Assembly (NCBI RefSeq): GCF_014204795.1
Contig: NZ_JACHMB010000001.1
Coordinates: 3,596,001 to 3,660,000, forward strand
DNA length: 64,000 nt
Source of the DNA: Nonomuraea jabiensis
GTDB taxonomy: Bacteria > Actinomycetota > Actinomycetes > Streptosporangiales > Streptosporangiaceae
Direction: 5' to 3'
Position numbers and translations under genes: made by a program. Positions 62,139 through 64,000 of the stretch are shown piece after piece; within the stretch, counting starts at the first letter, position 1, and the number at the start of each line of letters is the position of its first letter. A model generated the notes under the pieces. The model searched no databases. It was given only the letters and a program-made list of their open reading frames with translations, and had not been told where the DNA came from.

Positions 62139-62693
62139 GTGACCCGCTCTCTGCATGAGTCCAACGTCGCTGCCCTGTTCGCTCTGCTCGACAGCACCGG
62201 CGACGGGCGGATCGCTGCCGATGACTTCAAGCGCATCGCGGACAAGACCTGTGCCGCGGTGGCCCCTGACCCGGACTCGCGTGAGCATCAGGCCATTCAG
62301 CAGCTGTGCGCCGACTGGTGGGAACGCATCCGCGAGGACGCCGACGTCGATGGCGATGGCGCGGTGAGCGAGGCGGAATTCGCCCAGGCGGTGGACCACT
62401 TGGTCGCGAGCCATCCGCAGTTCCAGCAGATGACCAGCGCGCTGACGTGTGCCGCCTTCGACGCCGCCGACACCGACGAAGACGGGTTCATCTCAGCGCC
62501 TGAACTCGATCGCTTCTTCAGCGCGTTGGGTATTCCCCACGAGGTGGTCGAGGGTGCTTTCGCCCAATTGGACACCGACGGCGACGGCAGAATCTCCCGC
62601 CAGGAGTACGCCGAAGGTGTTTGGGTGCTGCTCACGAGTGAAGACCCCGCCGCCCCTGGATCGGCGATCCTGGGGCAGACGCGTGGGCGCTGA
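62139..62693 (+). CDS. Calerythrin-like EF-hand calcium-binding protein
   Basis: A 184-residue protein with four EF-hand loops: DSTGDGRIAADDF (near residue 17), DVDGDGAVSEAEF (about 68), DTDEDGFISAPEL (about 110) and DTDGDGRISRQEY (about 145). All Ca-coordinating positions look intact. The overall spacing matches actinomycete calerythrin/sarcoplasmic-type calcium-binding proteins. GTG 62139 follows GGGAGG at 7 bases. It would act as a cytosolic Ca2+ buffer or sensor. It lies just inside the last att copy. Confidence 0.88.
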   Translation: MTRSLHESNVAALFALLDSTGDGRIAADDFKRIADKTCAAVAPDPDSREHQAIQQLCADWWERIREDADVDGDGAVSEAEFAQAVDHLVASHPQFQQMTSALTCAAFDAADTDEDGFISAPELDRFFSALGIPHEVVEGAFAQLDTDGDGRISRQEYAEGVWVLLTSEDPAAPGSAILGQTRGR

Positions 62694-62724
62694 GCTCCTG
62701 TGAGTGCAGGTCGCCAGGACGCGG

Positions 62725-62761
62725 GTAACCGTCGGCTCAGCCTACGTACCTTGCACCTGCC
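62725..62761 (+). repeat. att copy 6 (decayed tRNA-Tyr 3' half)
   Basis: GTAACCGTCGGCTCAGCC then TACCTTGCACCTGCC: two A are missing near the start and about ten bases of the T-arm are deleted. No left-arm motif is seen at the expected place, which lies in the end of the EF-hand gene. A right-arm-like GATC is at 62895 (+171). It marks the outer right boundary of the island. Confidence 0.8.
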
Positions 62762-62774
62762 GCGGCAGCGCGAA

Positions 62775-62811
62775 GAGGCCCGTCACCAGTTGAAACGCGG
62801 TGACGGGCCTC
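62775..62811 (+). terminator. Hairpin flanking att copy 6
   Basis: Perfect 13-base stem GAGGCCCGTCACC with its complement, 11-base loop, followed by TCGCTTTGT. Same unit as at 52451. Confidence 0.85.
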
Positions 62812-63096
62812 TCGCTTTGTGTCCCGCCGTCTATTCCCGTCGAGACGGGGGTGGGGCCGGGAGACCGTTCTCGCCTCCGCCGCCACTGGGACCGGATCAG
62901 GGGCTTCGCCCTGTGACTGCCTGGGAGGGTGCTCCCCGCACCCGTGGGACTACCAGCGGCAGCAGCTCGAAGATCGCTAGGGGCGGCTGGGGTGCCGGCG
63001 CGGCGCATGCTCGCCACTTACCCGAATTCGTGGAATTTTCCGGCATGTACCTGACTATGATCACAACGATTTCGGCTCCGCGAGAATGAGGTGTGC

Positions 63097-63480
63097 ATGA
63101 AGCGAGCGAGGGTGCGCAGCGCCGGTGTGGTGGCGCTGGCCCTGGTCAGCCTGGTGGGGGTCGGCTCCACCGCGCAGGCCGAGGCGGACCCGGCGGTGAG
63201 CTCCTGCGAGCTGGACTTCTGCCTGTACGAGCACGACAAGTTCAAAGGCGCAGAAGAGGAGTTCATGTTCGAGGGCTGGGGCCTGTGCTACAACGTGCTC
63301 AGAGTGAACAACAAGGCGAGCTCCATGCGGAACAACACCGCCGCCAGGGTGCAGTTCTACAACTCCGCCAACTGCTCCGGCGCGTACGGCTACGCGGCAA
63401 AGCCGAGTTCCTCGGATGGTGACCTGACGAACAACGGGTTCGACAACAAGACCAGCTCCATCAGGTACGTCAGGCCGTAA
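63097..63480 (+). CDS. Secreted peptidase-inhibitor family I36-type protein
   Basis: A 127-residue protein with a cleavable signal peptide (SAGVVALALVSLVGVGSTAQA, probable cleavage after AQA near residue 30) and a small Cys-rich domain: CELDFCLYEHDKFKG, LCYNVL and NSANCSGAYGY, ending SSIRYVRP. The pattern is that of the I36 family (Streptomyces metalloprotease inhibitor type). ATG 63097 has GAGG 6 bases upstream. Confidence 0.85.
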   Translation: MKRARVRSAGVVALALVSLVGVGSTAQAEADPAVSSCELDFCLYEHDKFKGAEEEFMFEGWGLCYNVLRVNNKASSMRNNTAARVQFYNSANCSGAYGYAAKPSSSDGDLTNNGFDNKTSSIRYVRP

Positions 63481-63546
63481 GGCCCTGAACCGCTCGCAGG
63501 ACATCGAGTTCGACACCCCGCCCCGCGGCCGATCGGAGGAATCAGC

Positions 63547-64000
63547 GTGTCTGTTCGGCTGCGGGGAGCGGTCGGGGTGCTCTTGACCGTGGCGACAGCC
63601 GCCTGTTCGACGGCGGCGGCGACGGAGCCGCGGGTTGCGGTACCGACGCCGGGGGTGGAGGCGCGCGAGCTCTCGATCCCCTTCGACCGGTACAACCTGT
63701 CCCCGTCGGACATCGGCATCCTTGAGGGCGCCGAAGAGCTCCTCATCCGCGACTGCATGCGGCGGCGGGACATGGGGTGGGAGGTGCTGCCGCAGAGCGC
63801 GGCGGAGGACGTGGAGCCGGCCAACCGCCGCCGCTACGGTGTCGTCGAACCGGAGATCGCTCGCCTCTTCGGCTATCACAACCCGCCGGACCGCCCTACC
63901 GTGGCCCGGCGGGCCGCCGCACGTGCCGGCCGTATGCGAAGCCTGTCGGCGAAGGAACGGCAGTTCGCGTACGGCGAGAAGGACGGCTGCCTGCAACAGG
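63547..64000 (+). CDS. Putative lipoprotein of unknown function (3' end outside window)
   Basis: The frame opens at GTG 63547 after GGAGG and stays open to the window end (151 residues visible). A lipoprotein signal is visible (GVLLTVATAACST, Cys near residue 20), then a soluble domain with PFDRYNLSPSDIGILEGAEE, RDCMRRRDMGWEV and a further KDGC near the end. I do not recognise the family. It lies 66 bases after the inhibitor gene, perhaps in one transcript. Confidence 0.7.
   Translation, partial: MSVRLRGAVGVLLTVATAACSTAAATEPRVAVPTPGVEARELSIPFDRYNLSPSDIGILEGAEELLIRDCMRRRDMGWEVLPQSAAEDVEPANRRRYGVVEPEIARLFGYHNPPDRPTVARRAAARAGRMRSLSAKERQFAYGEKDGCLQQ

Larger units (their letters stand above)
62694..63096. 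other. Intergenic region containing att copy 6
   Basis: After the att core and hairpin, 62820-63096 holds no supported gene. The promoter of the I36-type gene should lie near 63030-63080, where the sequence becomes AT-richer. Confidence 0.45.

Noticed and set aside
51008..62761. Five additional tRNA-Tyr genes
   Set aside because: Only the 3' half (anticodon stem to acceptor) is present each time; acceptor 5' strand and D-arm are absent, so they are att copies.

Overview
The window is high-GC DNA with dense, overlapping GTG/ATG-started genes, typical of an actinomycete. Gene content and order (korAB, a split nuo locus, htpX, yajQ, tRNA-Tyr) suggest the Streptosporangiales (Nonomuraea-like) or a near relative; the genus is an inference. 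Gene order around tRNA-Tyr resembles, from memory, the SLP1 integration locus of Streptomyces coelicolor.

Bases 1-20100 are a cell-surface polysaccharide cluster. A first operon (2-8382, +) is translationally coupled through GTGA/ATGA overlaps. It encodes a sugar C-methyltransferase (only its end is present), a nucleotidyltransferase, a PIG-L deacetylase, an SDR epimerase, a DUF4910 protein, an unrecognised protein with a duplicated Cys-rich domain, a Wzx-type flippase, a GT2 glycosyltransferase and a TylF-like methyltransferase. It is followed by an Fe(II)/2OG oxygenase, an OafA-type acyltransferase, two chain-length-determinant-like membrane proteins, a Wzy/O-antigen-ligase-like protein, RmlC, a second GT2, a second oxygenase, twin parallel beta-helix proteins with different anchors, a methyltransferase and an epimerase. 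Together these could make, decorate, export and polymerise an unusual branched or deoxy-sugar glycan.

Bases 20193-41361 are energy metabolism: korB-korA (2-oxoglutarate:ferredoxin oxidoreductase), a CE4 deacetylase lipoprotein, and a complex I locus with nuoA, B, C, H, I, J, K, L, M, N but no nuoD, E, F or G. The locus is interrupted by a membrane protein gene and an opposite-strand Ser/Thr kinase. NuoC, I, J, K and M carry long low-complexity extensions or insertions, and tandem DNA repeats cluster in this interval. HtpX, a membrane beta-helix-like protein, a Nudix hydrolase and YajQ follow.

Bases 44788-62811 are an accretion island. An intact tRNA-Tyr gene is followed by five partial copies of its 3' half at 51008, 52390, 56585, 58263 and 62725. 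Most copies carry a GATC-centred motif at nearly fixed distances on both sides, as expected for attachment sites with integrase arm sites. Between them are three tyrosine-integrase C-terminal relics, a GntR regulator with candidate operators, remnants of a regulator/Nudix pair, a broken IS481-like element, a frameshifted hydrolase, and small cargo genes including immunity-like, zinc-ribbon and membrane proteins. The layout fits serial insertion and decay of SLP1/AICE-type elements, leaving tandem att-flanked cassettes. The window ends with an I36-type secreted inhibitor and the start of a lipoprotein gene running off the end.
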